From contig JAGWVU010000039.1 of assembly GCA_018970725.1 (NCBI GenBank), positions 1 to 47,910 of the forward strand: a stretch of DNA of 47,910 nt. Reading direction: 5' to 3'. A program made the position numbers and the translations under genes. This document shows positions 27,007 through 35,823 of this stretch, piece after piece; the stretch's first letter is position 1, and each line of letters starts with the position of its first letter. The notes beneath the pieces were generated by a model. The model saw nothing but the letters and a program-made list of their open reading frames with translations, searched no databases and was not told the origin of the DNA. The DNA comes from Verrucomicrobiota bacterium (GTDB lineage: Bacteria; Verrucomicrobiota; Verrucomicrobiia; Verrucomicrobiales; DEV007).

Positions 27007-27881
27007 TCCCTTTGCCGAGAAAGCCCCTGCTGCTGTTGGTCTGCCTGTCCGCCGTCGCGGGCCTCTGGATGATGCCGTCCGTCCGGACCGCGGAAGCGCC
27101 GGGAACCTTGAAGGTTCTGCTGGTGGCGGGCGGTTGTTGCCATGATTACGCCACGCAGACCCTGCTGTTGAAAGAGGGGATCGAGGCCCGCCTCAAGGCC
27201 CGGGTCGAGGTGGTCCACAACCCGGACAAGACCACCAAGGCAACCTTCGGGATCTACCAATCCGCCGATTGGGCCAAGGGATACGACGTGGTGATCCACG
27301 ATGAATGTTCCGCCGATGTGACCGACCCGGCCTACGTGAAGCGGATTCTCGACGCGCATCGCCAGGGAGTCCCGGCGGTCAACCTGCATTGTGCGATGCA
27401 CAGCTATCGTTGGGGCAACTTCCGTGAACCGGTCCAGACCGGGGCCGAAAACGCCGGTTGGTATGAAATGCTGGGCCTTCAGTCGACCGGACATGGCCCG
27501 CAATCGCCCATCGACATCAGCTATGTGGACGCGGCCCACCCGATCGCCAAAGGCTTGGCGGGTTGGACCACGGTGAACGAGGAACTCTACAACAACGTCC
27601 AGATCCTCACCGGCCATCCGATCGCCAAGGGCAGGCAACTGCAAAAGCCCCGGGTGAAACCGGGCGAGCCGGCCCAACCAGCCCGGGAAGTGGACGCGGT
27701 GGTGGCATGGACCAACGAATTCGGCCCCGGCAAGACGCGCATCTTCAGCACCACCATCGGCCACAACAATGACACGGTGGGCGATGCCCGCTACCTCGAT
27801 CTCGTGTGCCGCGGGCTGCTCTGGGCCACGGGAAATCTCTCCGCCGACGGCACGCCGGCCAACGGGCTGGGAGCCCCTTGA
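27003..27881 (+). CDS. Secreted ThuA-domain protein
   Basis: 292 residues with an N-terminal signal peptide (hydrophobic L-L-L-L-V-C-L-S core), then a ThuA domain beginning L-K-V-L-L-V-A-G-G-C-C-H-D-Y-A-T and containing H-D-E-C, H-C-A-M-H-S-Y-R-W and a late T-I-G-H-N-N-D-T-V. ThuA folds like class I glutamine amidotransferases; ThuA of rhizobia takes part in trehalose oxidation, and exported members are presumed sugar-modifying. It is clearly a paralogue of the first domain of the 1401-residue fusion at 7249. Its ATG overlaps the photolyase stop (ATGA), so it is co-translated with a cytoplasmic flavoprotein, an odd pairing. Confidence 0.85.
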   Translation: MIPLPRKPLLLLVCLSAVAGLWMMPSVRTAEAPGTLKVLLVAGGCCHDYATQTLLLKEGIEARLKARVEVVHNPDKTTKATFGIYQSADWAKGYDVVIHDECSADVTDPAYVKRILDAHRQGVPAVNLHCAMHSYRWGNFREPVQTGAENAGWYEMLGLQSTGHGPQSPIDISYVDAAHPIAKGLAGWTTVNEELYNNVQILTGHPIAKGRQLQKPRVKPGEPAQPAREVDAVVAWTNEFGPGKTRIFSTTIGHNNDTVGDARYLDLVCRGLLWATGNLSADGTPANGLGAP

Positions 27882-27882
27882 G

Positions 27883-29442
27883 TCAGCCTTCCAAGGCGCG
27901 GGTCAGAATCCGGTCGATGTTCGCCTCCGCATCGGCGGAGCCGTCCAGTTCCAGAAGGACCATGCCCTCACGCTCGTCCGGGGCCTCGAAAGAATCCCGG
28001 AGCCTTTCGTAGACCCGCGTCCCGGCATCGCTCACCGAGGTTTCCGGTTCCTCATCCCGGGCCTCGAGGCGGGAACGCGTGACCGGTTCCGGGGCGCGGA
28101 CCCAAATCAGGATGGGCCGGGCTCCCGCGGCCCGAGCCACCTCCCGGGCCTCCGCCCGGGACGCTCTGGAGCGGAAGTTCGCGTCCAGCAGCACGCAAAG
28201 GCCGTGGTCGAGCGCTTCCCGGGCGCGGCGGAAGAGTTCTTGATAAGTGCGTTTACTGGCCTCCGGTGAGTAGAATGCCTCCCCGAGGACCGATTCCGGG
28301 GCGACGCCGGCGAGTTCCTTGCGGATATGATCCGTGGCCAGACAGGGCCAACCCGTGCGGGCGGACAGGGCGCGGAGAAGCCAGGATTTTCCGGCGGCGG
28401 GAAGGCCGCAGGCCACGACGAGCCAGGGAGGGGAACTGACCGCGGCGGCGGCGGCGAGTTGGAGATAGCGGCGGGCCTCCCGGGCTTCGGCGGCGCGCTC
28501 CGGGGCGGACAGATCGGGACTCGAAGCCGCCAGAGCGCCGACCTTGGCACGGACCATGGCCCGATAGCTGACAAGGGCCGGCATCAGCGCCCTTTGCCCG
28601 GTATCGCCGGTCCGCTCAATGTAGGCATCCAGATAGGCTTTGGCCAGATCGGGCCGCCCTCGATGAATCAGATCCATCACCAGAAAGGCGTTCTCCGTGG
28701 CCACGTCCCCGCAGCGGAATTGGGGCCGGAACTCGATGCAATCAAAGATGACCGGCGGCTCGGTGAGGAAAATGTTGCGGGCGTGGAGATCGCCATGGCC
28801 ATCCACCACCCGCCCCTCCTTCAGACGGCGCTGCAGGATCGGACGCAGGCCATCGACCTCCCTTCGCACGTGGCGTTCCAAGGCGGGATGCAGCGGCCCC
28901 GGGAACATGGTGTCCGCCAGGCTTTCGATGGCCTCGAAATTCCCCAGGATGGCGTCGATCTTCGACTCCGGTCCACCGGCGGCCAAGGTGGCCGCGTCCC
29001 GGGGCGAGGCCTGATGGAACCCGGCCATGATCCCGGCGAGACGGACCACGTCCGATGGGGCGACGCTGCCGTGCTCCAAAAGGTTGCTCAGGAGCCGCTC
29101 CTCCGGGAGCCGCCGCATGTGCACCGCGTGGTCCACCACGACCGCGCCCGGCGAGGGGCGGAAGGACCAGAGACCGTCCGGGTCTTGGTAGAGGGGGACC
29201 ACTCCCAGATAGACCTCCGGGCAAAGGCGCCGGTTGAGCCGCACCTCCTCCTCGCAAAAGTGGCGCCGAAGATCCGCCGTGGAAAAATCCACGAAAGAGA
29301 ACCGGACCGGTTTTTTCAGTTTGTAGACCTCCGGGCCCGCCAGACAGACCACCGAGAGATGGGTTTGCCGGATTTCCACCGAGGCCGGCGATCCCGGAAA
29401 ACAGGAGGGGTCGCTCAGGCGGAGAAGAAGATCGGGGGACAT
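27883..29442 (-). CDS. Aminoglycoside-phosphotransferase-like / AAA-type kinase fusion
   Basis: 519 residues with two kinase modules. The N-terminal part (about 30-300) is of the APH/choline kinase type, with the Brenner motif H216-G-D-L-H-A-R-N223 followed by I-F-D-C-I-E-F. The C-terminal part (about 340-510) is an AAA_33/zeta-toxin-like P-loop kinase with G-L-P-A-A-G-K-S at 346-353 and L-L-D-A-N-F-R-S-R. Such fusions are widespread and are annotated as bifunctional aminoglycoside phosphotransferase/ATP-binding proteins; the natural substrate is unknown and resistance should not be assumed. The start at 29442 is chosen because the protein family begins about there; the frame is open much further upstream, antisense to the cytochrome gene. 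It ends one base after the ThuA stop, facing it. Confidence 0.8.
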   Translation of the reverse strand: MSPDLLLRLSDPSCFPGSPASVEIRQTHLSVVCLAGPEVYKLKKPVRFSFVDFSTADLRRHFCEEEVRLNRRLCPEVYLGVVPLYQDPDGLWSFRPSPGAVVVDHAVHMRRLPEERLLSNLLEHGSVAPSDVVRLAGIMAGFHQASPRDAATLAAGGPESKIDAILGNFEAIESLADTMFPGPLHPALERHVRREVDGLRPILQRRLKEGRVVDGHGDLHARNIFLTEPPVIFDCIEFRPQFRCGDVATENAFLVMDLIHRGRPDLAKAYLDAYIERTGDTGQRALMPALVSYRAMVRAKVGALAASSPDLSAPERAAEAREARRYLQLAAAAAVSSPPWLVVACGLPAAGKSWLLRALSARTGWPCLATDHIRKELAGVAPESVLGEAFYSPEASKRTYQELFRRAREALDHGLCVLLDANFRSRASRAEAREVARAAGARPILIWVRAPEPVTRSRLEARDEEPETSVSDAGTRVYERLRDSFEAPDEREGMVLLELDGSADAEANIDRILTRALEG

Positions 29443-29520
29443 GAGACCAAAGGATAGCTCATGCGGGATCTCTGGCAAACCATGCAGGGCGCCCGGTGTG
29501 GTCAGGGGGCACGGTGCAAA

Positions 29521-30192
29521 ATGAGAAGTTGGGTTTTCATCGGGATTCTCGCCGTGCAGGGCGTCGCCAGCGCTCAGGAAAAGAGGATCGATTCCCGGCC
29601 GGAAGCGGAGCCGGAGACGATACATTTTTGGAACAACGAATGCGCCACCTGCCACGGGCAGAAGGGTGAGGGCATTGAGGAAGCCAAGGCTCCGGCCCTT
29701 GCCGGCTTGCCGGATTATTATGTGCTCGAACAGATCGCGGAATTCCGGCAGGGCCTGCGCAAGGGAGTGGACGACACCGGCTCGGGTTTTGTGGCGGAGA
29801 TGCACCGGGAGGCCGTGGAATTGGAGGACGATCTCTTTCGCAAGCTGGCCGTCCACATCGCTTCCCTGCCGGTGCAACGTCCCCATCGCACCGTATCGGG
29901 TGATCCTGCGGCCGGCCGCCAGCCTTACCGGGAGCTTTGCGCGGAATGTCACGGGGCGGCGGCCCAGGGGGACCCCGTGAAGCGGACGCCCCCTTTGCAT
30001 GGTTTTCAGGACTGGTATCTGGTCGAGCAGATCCGGCGGTTCCGGGTCGGCCTGCGGCAGCCGGAGCCGTCGCATGGGGAGTCCCTCCGGATGCATGCCA
30101 TGGCCCTGCGGTTCCCCTCCCTCGGGGAGGCGCGGGATATCGCGCTTTACATCAACGCCTTCCTTCCTTTACAACCGGACGCGGAGCCCTGA
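29521..30192 (+). CDS. Diheme cytochrome c (c4/c553-like)
   Basis: 223 residues with a signal peptide ending near V-A-S-A-Q and two class I cytochrome domains: heme sites C41-A-T-C-H45 and C140-A-E-C-H144. Each domain shows the G-x-G-E/A loop and a later methionine that can be the axial ligand (A-E-M-H and H-A-M-A). The duplication and size match periplasmic cytochrome c4-like electron carriers feeding terminal oxidases. The start at 29521 is chosen over 29461 because it begins the signal peptide. It is divergent from the kinase fusion across 78 bases. Confidence 0.85.
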   Translation: MRSWVFIGILAVQGVASAQEKRIDSRPEAEPETIHFWNNECATCHGQKGEGIEEAKAPALAGLPDYYVLEQIAEFRQGLRKGVDDTGSGFVAEMHREAVELEDDLFRKLAVHIASLPVQRPHRTVSGDPAAGRQPYRELCAECHGAAAQGDPVKRTPPLHGFQDWYLVEQIRRFRVGLRQPEPSHGESLRMHAMALRFPSLGEARDIALYINAFLPLQPDAEP

Positions 30193-30318
30193 CCGCACCA
30201 ATCGGCATGGAAAGACGACGAATCAGACGATTGGCAGGTCCTTACGGAAATCCCGTAGGCGCATCTCCGGGATTCCGGTCATTTCCGGGCGCGGGGTGGG
30301 AGTCGAGCGGTTGAAACG

Positions 30319-32160
30319 ATGAGCAAGCGATCCAATCTCCGCAACGAATGTGAAACGCTCCGGCTGGAGAACGAATGGCTGCGGCAAAAGCTGGCGCGGC
30401 TTGAAGGATCGGAGGACGCGTTTCGCCCGGTGGGCCTCACCAGTCTGGAAGAATGGGGGGGCGGCTGGACGGACGACGAGCTTGCGGATGGAGGTTTGAA
30501 GCGGCGTGAGGTCAAAGGGGATGGCAGGGAGAATCTGCTCTGGGTGGATCTGGAGGAAGTCCCGCAGGAGGAATACGGGTCCTTCGTCGTGGTCGTCCGG
30601 GATCAAATCGACCGCCAGCGGATCGAAACGGAGCGGCGGCACTCGGAGCGGTTTCTCAGGCGGGTGCTCGACGCCCTGGGTTCGGCCGTCCTGGTGGCGC
30701 GCCCGGACGGAATGGTGATCGACGGGAACCGCCGGTTTTTTGACCAGTTGGGACAGAAAAGGGAGGAGGTGATCGGCCGGAAGTTGGTGGATCTGCCCTC
30801 TTGGGCGGCCGACGAGGATTTGCGGTGTCTCCTGGGTCACGGTCTGCGGAAGGCGGCGGGTGGCCAGACGGTGCGAATGGATTTCCAGATGCGGGTGGAA
30901 CCGGACCGGCCGATCTGGGCGGATCTGCAGATCGCGCCGTTGCCCGACGAGGAGGGGAGGGTGACGCATCTGGTGCTTTCCGCCTTGGACATCACGGGGC
31001 GCTGCGCGGCGGAGCAGGCTTTGCGGGCCAATGAGGAGCGGTTGCGGTTGGCGGCGCAGGCGACCGGCTTCGGCAGTTATGACCACGATCGGTCGGCCGG
31101 AGGGGAGGTGATCTGGTCCGCGGAGTTGTATCGTATTTGCGGGATCCCGTGGACCATGGCCGCCAACTCCCGCCTCTACCGGGATTTGGTTCATCCGGAT
31201 GATCTGGAGGCATTCGATGGTTTGGCCGATCGGATCCTCGTGCCGGGTCCGGAGGCGCGGCATCATGAGTTGGAATATCGCATCATCCGCCCCTGCGATG
31301 GCGAGATACGCTGGGTGCGCGACGTGGGCCGGTCGTTCTTCAGTCTGGACGAGACGGGAGGGACCTTGAGCGTGGTGCGGGTGTTGGGGACGTTGCAAGA
31401 CATCACCCGGCGGAAGCAGGCGGAGTTGCGCTTGGAGGGATCATTGCGGCATCTGCAGGAAGCGCACACGGAGTTGCTCCGCAGGGAGCGGTTGGCGGCG
31501 TTAGGGCAGCTGGCCGGAGGGGTGGCCCATGAGTTGCGGACGCCGTTGGGGGTGATCCGCAATGCGGTTTACTATCTGGAACACACCCTGCCTCACAACG
31601 GGACGATGGATCAGGTGCTCGGGGAGATTCAGCGCGCGATCGGAAGTTCGGACCACATCATCGCCGAGATGCTGGAATTCGTCCGTGAGCCCTCCCTGGA
31701 AAAGAAGGTGTTTCCGTTGGGGCGGGCGATTGCGGCCGCGAGGCGGTCGGTGACTCAGCCGGGCGGCATTGAAATGGTGGGGCCCACCGGGGAGTTCGAT
31801 CCTTGGGTGGAGGCCAACGAGGACCAGATCGTGCGCATCCTGATCAACCTTTTGCAGAACGCGGTTCAGGCGATGGGCCGGCAGGGCGTCCTGAAGATCC
31901 AGATGGAGAGCGGGGAGGAACCCGGCCAGGTTTTGACTCTGGTGAGCGACACCGGTTGCGGCATCAACCCGGACGATCTGGGCAGGATTTTCGATCCTCT
32001 CTTCACCACCAAGACGCGTGGCATTGGGTTGGGGCTTTCCATTTCCTTGCGCTATGCGGAGATGAACAACGGGTCGCTCTCGGTGGAGAGCAAGGTGGGG
32101 GCGGGGACGACCTTCCGATTGAGCCTCCAAAGCGTGAATCCCGCAAGAAAGAATCCGTGA
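30319..32160 (+). CDS. PAS-domain sensor histidine kinase
   Basis: 613 residues, soluble, with no membrane segment. A short coiled coil (about 8-33) precedes two PAS domains (about 105-225, with I-D-G-N-R-R-F-F, and about 250-370 with I-W-S-A-E-L-Y-R-I). The phosphoacceptor is H404 in G-G-V-A-H-E-L-R-T-P-L, and the ATPase domain has N514 in the N-box, D-T-G-C-G-I-N-P, and F-T-T-K-x-x-G-I-G-L-G-L. It is a NtrB-like soluble kinase. Signal unknown; PAS folds here could bind heme, flavin or small molecules, with no residue that decides. It begins a cluster with three receiver-containing genes and likely phosphorylates one or more of them. Confidence 0.9.
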   Translation: MSKRSNLRNECETLRLENEWLRQKLARLEGSEDAFRPVGLTSLEEWGGGWTDDELADGGLKRREVKGDGRENLLWVDLEEVPQEEYGSFVVVVRDQIDRQRIETERRHSERFLRRVLDALGSAVLVARPDGMVIDGNRRFFDQLGQKREEVIGRKLVDLPSWAADEDLRCLLGHGLRKAAGGQTVRMDFQMRVEPDRPIWADLQIAPLPDEEGRVTHLVLSALDITGRCAAEQALRANEERLRLAAQATGFGSYDHDRSAGGEVIWSAELYRICGIPWTMAANSRLYRDLVHPDDLEAFDGLADRILVPGPEARHHELEYRIIRPCDGEIRWVRDVGRSFFSLDETGGTLSVVRVLGTLQDITRRKQAELRLEGSLRHLQEAHTELLRRERLAALGQLAGGVAHELRTPLGVIRNAVYYLEHTLPHNGTMDQVLGEIQRAIGSSDHIIAEMLEFVREPSLEKKVFPLGRAIAAARRSVTQPGGIEMVGPTGEFDPWVEANEDQIVRILINLLQNAVQAMGRQGVLKIQMESGEEPGQVLTLVSDTGCGINPDDLGRIFDPLFTTKTRGIGLGLSISLRYAEMNNGSLSVESKVGAGTTFRLSLQSVNPARKNP

Positions 32161-32276
32161 TGCGGGCAGGAAAGACAGCATGGATTCCGTACGCCGCAGG
32201 TCCCGGTGCCGTACTCCCGGATGCGGGGGAAAGCATTTGCGGAAGCGGGGGTCTGGGTGTTGTCGTTTCGGCTGTT

Positions 32277-32294
32277 AGACCCATGTTAGGGTCT
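32277..32294. promoter_or_regulatory. Small inverted repeat upstream of first receiver gene
   Basis: AGACCC and GGGTCT flank the 6 bases ATGTTA, 46 bases before the ATG of the receiver at 32340, in a 179-base gap after the kinase stop. The dyad could be an operator or a short RNA hairpin; no T-run follows. The gap suggests that the receiver genes have their own promoter. Confidence 0.3.
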
Positions 32295-32339
32295 TGGTTG
32301 AAGTGAGGTTGGGAAACGGAAATTCTCTTGAGATAGAGC

Positions 32340-32750
32340 ATGAAAAATCAAACGCACGAGATCCTGGTGGTGGACGACGAGCCGGACATAATCCGGGGAC
32401 TGGCGAGGATCCTTGAGTCGCGCGGTTGGCACGTACGCCAAGCCTTGAGTGGATGCGAGGCGGTGGAGATGGCAATTCAACAAGTGCCCCAGGTCATCCT
32501 GATGGATATGGTGATGCCGGAGATGAATGGAATCGAGGCATTTCAGGAAATCCGGCGGCTCTGCGGGCGGGTGCCGGTCATTTTCATGAGCGGGTTTTCA
32601 TTGACCGAATTGCGCGCCCGGGAGATGGGGGCGAGCGCTGTCCTGAGCAAGCCGATGGACTTGGGGGACCTTTTCGCGGTCCTCGAGAAATCGGTCCGGC
32701 GGGGACTGGAGACCGTGGGAGGGTGGAGCCATGAAGGTGTTGATCGTTGA
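32340..32750 (+). CDS. Stand-alone response-regulator receiver
   Basis: 136 residues consisting of a CheY-like receiver with no output domain. The acidic pair is D12-D13, the phosphoacceptor is D56 in M-D-M-V-M-P, the switch Ser is S84 and the conserved lysine is K104 followed by P105. About 25 residues follow the domain. It is a candidate phosphate-transfer intermediate between the PAS kinase and the downstream hybrid. A GAGA sits about 10 bases before the ATG. Its last 20 bases overlap the start of the next receiver gene, so translation is coupled. Confidence 0.9.
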   Translation: MKNQTHEILVVDDEPDIIRGLARILESRGWHVRQALSGCEAVEMAIQQVPQVILMDMVMPEMNGIEAFQEIRRLCGRVPVIFMSGFSLTELRAREMGASAVLSKPMDLGDLFAVLEKSVRRGLETVGGWSHEGVDR

Positions 32751-33144
32751 TGATGACCAGGACATGGTGGCCAGCCTCGAGCGGATCCTCCAAGGTGCGG
32801 GGTTTTGCGTGGAATCGGCCTGCGACGGTCAGGAGGCGCTGCTCAAGAACCGGTGTTTCCATCCGGATTTCCTCATCATGGACATCCGAATGCCCCGGTT
32901 GAACGGGGTGGAAGCCTGCCTGGCCGTGCAGCGGGAACGCCCGGAAGTCCCGGTGATTCTGATGACCGGTTTCTCCGATGCCGTGGACGAGGCGAACACG
33001 GGGATCTTCGTCAGGGCGTGTCGGCAAGGGCAGGTGCGGATCATGTTGAAACCGCTTGACCTTGACAGGGTAATCCGGATCGTCCGCAGCGGGCGAGCTC
33101 AGGACGCATTGGAACCGGTCCTCCTGCCACGTTTTTGGGAATGA
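32731..33144 (+). CDS. Stand-alone response-regulator receiver
   Basis: 137 residues, a second CheY-like receiver with D7-D8 as metal-binding acids, phosphoacceptor D51 in M-D-I-R-M-P, a T-G switch motif and L-K-P. It has only a short tail and no DNA-binding or enzymatic output domain. The first ATG overlaps the preceding gene by 20 bases, and its own stop overlaps the next start (ATGA), giving a tightly coupled three-gene set. It is only moderately similar to the upstream receiver, so a recent tandem duplication is unlikely. Confidence 0.9.
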   Translation: MKVLIVDDDQDMVASLERILQGAGFCVESACDGQEALLKNRCFHPDFLIMDIRMPRLNGVEACLAVQRERPEVPVILMTGFSDAVDEANTGIFVRACRQGQVRIMLKPLDLDRVIRIVRSGRAQDALEPVLLPRFWE

Positions 33145-34211
33145 ATACCGGAACCCGCCATGCCGTGTTGGTCGTCGAGGACGATGTGGACGTCGTCAAC
33201 AGCCTGCGGCGCGTGTTGGAGTTGCACCATTGTGAGGTCGAGTCCGCGAGCACGATCCGTGACGCGTTGGATCGCTACGATTGGGAGCGTTTTCAAGCCG
33301 TGATTTTGGACCGGAGATTGCCCGATGGCTTGGCGGACGACCACTTGACTCTCTTCCGGGAGCGGGATCCCGGGATCGCCATCATCATCGCCACGGGTTA
33401 CGCGGACCTGGAGGGAACCATCGCCGCGCTGCAGCATCGCGTGGAGGATTACCTCATCAAACCGGTGAGCCCCCACCTCCTGGTGGCCCGGTTGCAGCGG
33501 ATCGCGGAAAACCGCACGGCCAAGGAGCGGGTCCGGCGCTTGGAACAAGAGATCGTCAACGCGGTGGAGGAGGAGAAGCAACGGATCTCGATGGACTTGC
33601 ACGACGGGATCGGCTCCAAGCTGACGGCCATCCAGTTGGATTGCCGTTCCCTGGAGGACGGTTTGCGCAAGGCCGGTCACCGGGAAGCAGCCGATCAGGC
33701 GAACAAGATCGACCGCTTGCTGCGGGAGACGATCGGAGAAGTCCGGGTTTTGTCGCGGGAGTTGCATCCCGTTTATCCGGACCCGTTCGGCCTTGAAGGG
33801 GCGCTCGGGCAGTTGGCGGAACGGGTGAGCCGGGGAGGGAAGGTGGTCTGCCGGTTCACCGGGCCTCCGGACCTGCTCTTCGAGGACTCCATCGCCGCGA
33901 ATCATCTCTTCCGCATCGCCCAGGAGGCGGTCAACAACGCGGTGCGCCACGGGGAGGCCACGATGATCGACATCGAAGCGCGTGAAGCGCCCGGGAGCGG
34001 ATTCGTGCTTCGCATCGCGGACAACGGGAGCGGCTTCGACGCCACGGAGGTGAGTGGCTCGGGCGGTTTGGGGTTGCACACCATGGAATACCGGGCGCGT
34101 GCCTTGGGGGGCACGTTGTCGGTGCGGAGCGGGGGGAACGGCGGGACCGAGGTGGTCTGCCAAACGCCCGGCGGGTCCTCGCGGGCCATGGGGATGGGCA
34201 TTCGCGTCTGA
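33141..34211 (+). CDS. Receiver-histidine kinase hybrid (REC + HisKA_3 + HATPase)
   Basis: 356 residues in the order receiver (about 8-120, D14-D15, phosphoacceptor D57, K-P), a basic coiled helix, HisKA_3 dimerisation domain with phosphoacceptor H154 in M-D-L-H-D-G-I-G, then an ATPase domain with D-N-G-S-G-F-D and G-L-G-L-H. The H-D-G-x-G motif places it in the NarX/DesK-like kinase family, whose partners normally have LuxR-type DNA-binding domains; none is encoded nearby. With the receiver at the front, kinase activity is probably controlled by phosphorylation from another kinase, likely the PAS kinase upstream. The ATG at 33141 overlaps the previous stop. Confidence 0.9.
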   Translation: MNTGTRHAVLVVEDDVDVVNSLRRVLELHHCEVESASTIRDALDRYDWERFQAVILDRRLPDGLADDHLTLFRERDPGIAIIIATGYADLEGTIAALQHRVEDYLIKPVSPHLLVARLQRIAENRTAKERVRRLEQEIVNAVEEEKQRISMDLHDGIGSKLTAIQLDCRSLEDGLRKAGHREAADQANKIDRLLRETIGEVRVLSRELHPVYPDPFGLEGALGQLAERVSRGGKVVCRFTGPPDLLFEDSIAANHLFRIAQEAVNNAVRHGEATMIDIEAREAPGSGFVLRIADNGSGFDATEVSGSGGLGLHTMEYRARALGGTLSVRSGGNGGTEVVCQTPGGSSRAMGMGIRV

Positions 34212-34282
34212 AAACGGATTGAGGGTTGCTTGTTCGGCCCGTTTCAAGTATCGGGCAGCAAACTTCAAGCGCGACTTCTTCC

Positions 34283-35815
34283 ATGTCTTCCTCCGACACC
34301 CCGTCCTCCGGATCAAATTTCCTGAGCCTGAGCACCACACAGTGGCTGATTTGCGGAATCGCCGCGATCGGCTTCGCCTTTGACATTTATGAGTTGCTCA
34401 TGCTGCCGCTCATCATCAAGCCGACCATCGCGGCCTTGAGCGCACCCCTGGTGCAGCAGATGGTGGCCTCGGGAACGCCGCAGGCGGAGGCCGCCCAGCT
34501 CTGGGCTCCCGGCGGGGCCAACTACATCTCCTGGGCCCGCATGCTCTTCTTCATTCCGGCCATCGCCGGCGGGGTGTTCGGTCTGGTGGGCGGGTATCTC
34601 ACCGACCAGTTCGGGCGGCGGCGGGTCCTGACGTTTTCCATCCTGCTCTATGCCTTTTCCGCGTTTGCCGCCGGCGCGTTCGCCCAGACGCTGCCGCAGC
34701 TCCTGTTTTTCCGGTGCCTTGTATTCATCGGTGTCTGCGTGGAATTCGTCGCCGCCGTGGCCTGGCTCTCGGAGATTTTCACCGAGCCGCGCCAGCGGGA
34801 GAAGGTGCTCGGTTACACCCAGGCGTTCTCCTCGTTCGGAGGGCTGCTCGTGGCCGTGGCGAACCACCTCGCGGCGGATCATGGAGAATCCTTCCCGGCC
34901 ATCCACGGCGGGCATGAGGCCTGGCGTTACACGCTGATTTCAGGGGTCATTCCGGCCATCCCGCTGATTCTCATCCGTCCCTTCCTGCCGGAATCCCCGG
35001 CCTGGGCGGATAAGAAAGCGGCGGGCACTTTGCGGCGACCGGATCTCAAGGAACTCTTCAGCCCCCAACTCCTGCAAACGACGGTCGTCACCACCCTGCT
35101 CTTCGCGGCCAGTTACGGAATCGCTTTCGGCGCCATTCAGCAACTGCCCCAGATTCTCGGTTGGCCCAAAGGGCATGTCGATGTCGTCGCCGCCGGCAAT
35201 CAGGCGATGGGTGCGGCCCAAAAGACCGCCACGGAAGCCGCCGCAAAGGCCGGCAAACCGGCTCCCCCGGCCCCGCTGCTGGCCAAGATCGGGAAACAGG
35301 CGGCCGGGAATGCCAGTGACGAAATCACCTCCACCGTCTCCAAGTGGCAGGAAGTCGGCGGTTTGGTGGGCCGGGTCCTCTTCGCGGTTCTGGCCCTTTG
35401 GATCGCCAGCCGTCGCACCCTGTTGCGCATCTTCATCGTGCCGGCCATGCTTTTCGTGCCCGTGCTCTTCTGGAACATTTCGGGGGCCCTGGAGACATCG
35501 GGAAGCCTCGCGTGGATCCAATGGGGCATTTTCGTCGCCGGTCTTCTCACGGTGGCGCAGTTTAGTTTCTGGGGGAATTACATCCCGCTTGTCTTTCCCA
35601 TGCACCTTCGCGGGACCGGGGAAAGCTTTGCTGCAAACATCGGTGGCCGGGTCATCGGTACGGCGGCGGCCTTCATCACGCTCTCCTTGTCCAGCGGCCA
35701 GCCGGTGGCGGCGATGGCGCGGAATGGAGCAATCGTGGCCGGGCTCTATGCGCTGGTTGGGGTCATCCTGACCTTCTGGCTCCCGGAACCGCCGGCCGAA
35801 GGAGTGGAAGACTGA
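34283..35815 (+). CDS. MFS transporter with large hydrophilic central insert
   Basis: 510 residues, about 12 membrane helices, major facilitator superfamily. The first-half signature G-x-x-T-D-Q-F-G-R-R-R appears after helix 2, and E-P-R-Q-R-E-K-V-L-G-Y fits the sugar/organic-acid porter type. The start at 34283 is the ATG nearest the first helix; no strong ribosome site is seen. Residues about 300-350 form an unusual Ala/Pro/Lys-rich soluble stretch (with A-K-A-G-K-P-A-P-P-A-P) after helix 7, not found in most MFS proteins. The substrate is unknown. It is on the same strand as the kinase cluster, 71 bases downstream, so it could be a target or share a transcript. Confidence 0.8.
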   Translation: MSSSDTPSSGSNFLSLSTTQWLICGIAAIGFAFDIYELLMLPLIIKPTIAALSAPLVQQMVASGTPQAEAAQLWAPGGANYISWARMLFFIPAIAGGVFGLVGGYLTDQFGRRRVLTFSILLYAFSAFAAGAFAQTLPQLLFFRCLVFIGVCVEFVAAVAWLSEIFTEPRQREKVLGYTQAFSSFGGLLVAVANHLAADHGESFPAIHGGHEAWRYTLISGVIPAIPLILIRPFLPESPAWADKKAAGTLRRPDLKELFSPQLLQTTVVTTLLFAASYGIAFGAIQQLPQILGWPKGHVDVVAAGNQAMGAAQKTATEAAAKAGKPAPPAPLLAKIGKQAAGNASDEITSTVSKWQEVGGLVGRVLFAVLALWIASRRTLLRIFIVPAMLFVPVLFWNISGALETSGSLAWIQWGIFVAGLLTVAQFSFWGNYIPLVFPMHLRGTGESFAANIGGRVIGTAAAFITLSLSSGQPVAAMARNGAIVAGLYALVGVILTFWLPEPPAEGVED

Positions 35816-35823
35816 AGGCACCC

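Noticed and set aside
27883-29442. Antibiotic resistance gene
   Set aside because: The APH-like domain belongs to a fused family of unknown natural substrate, so the sequence does not support a resistance call.
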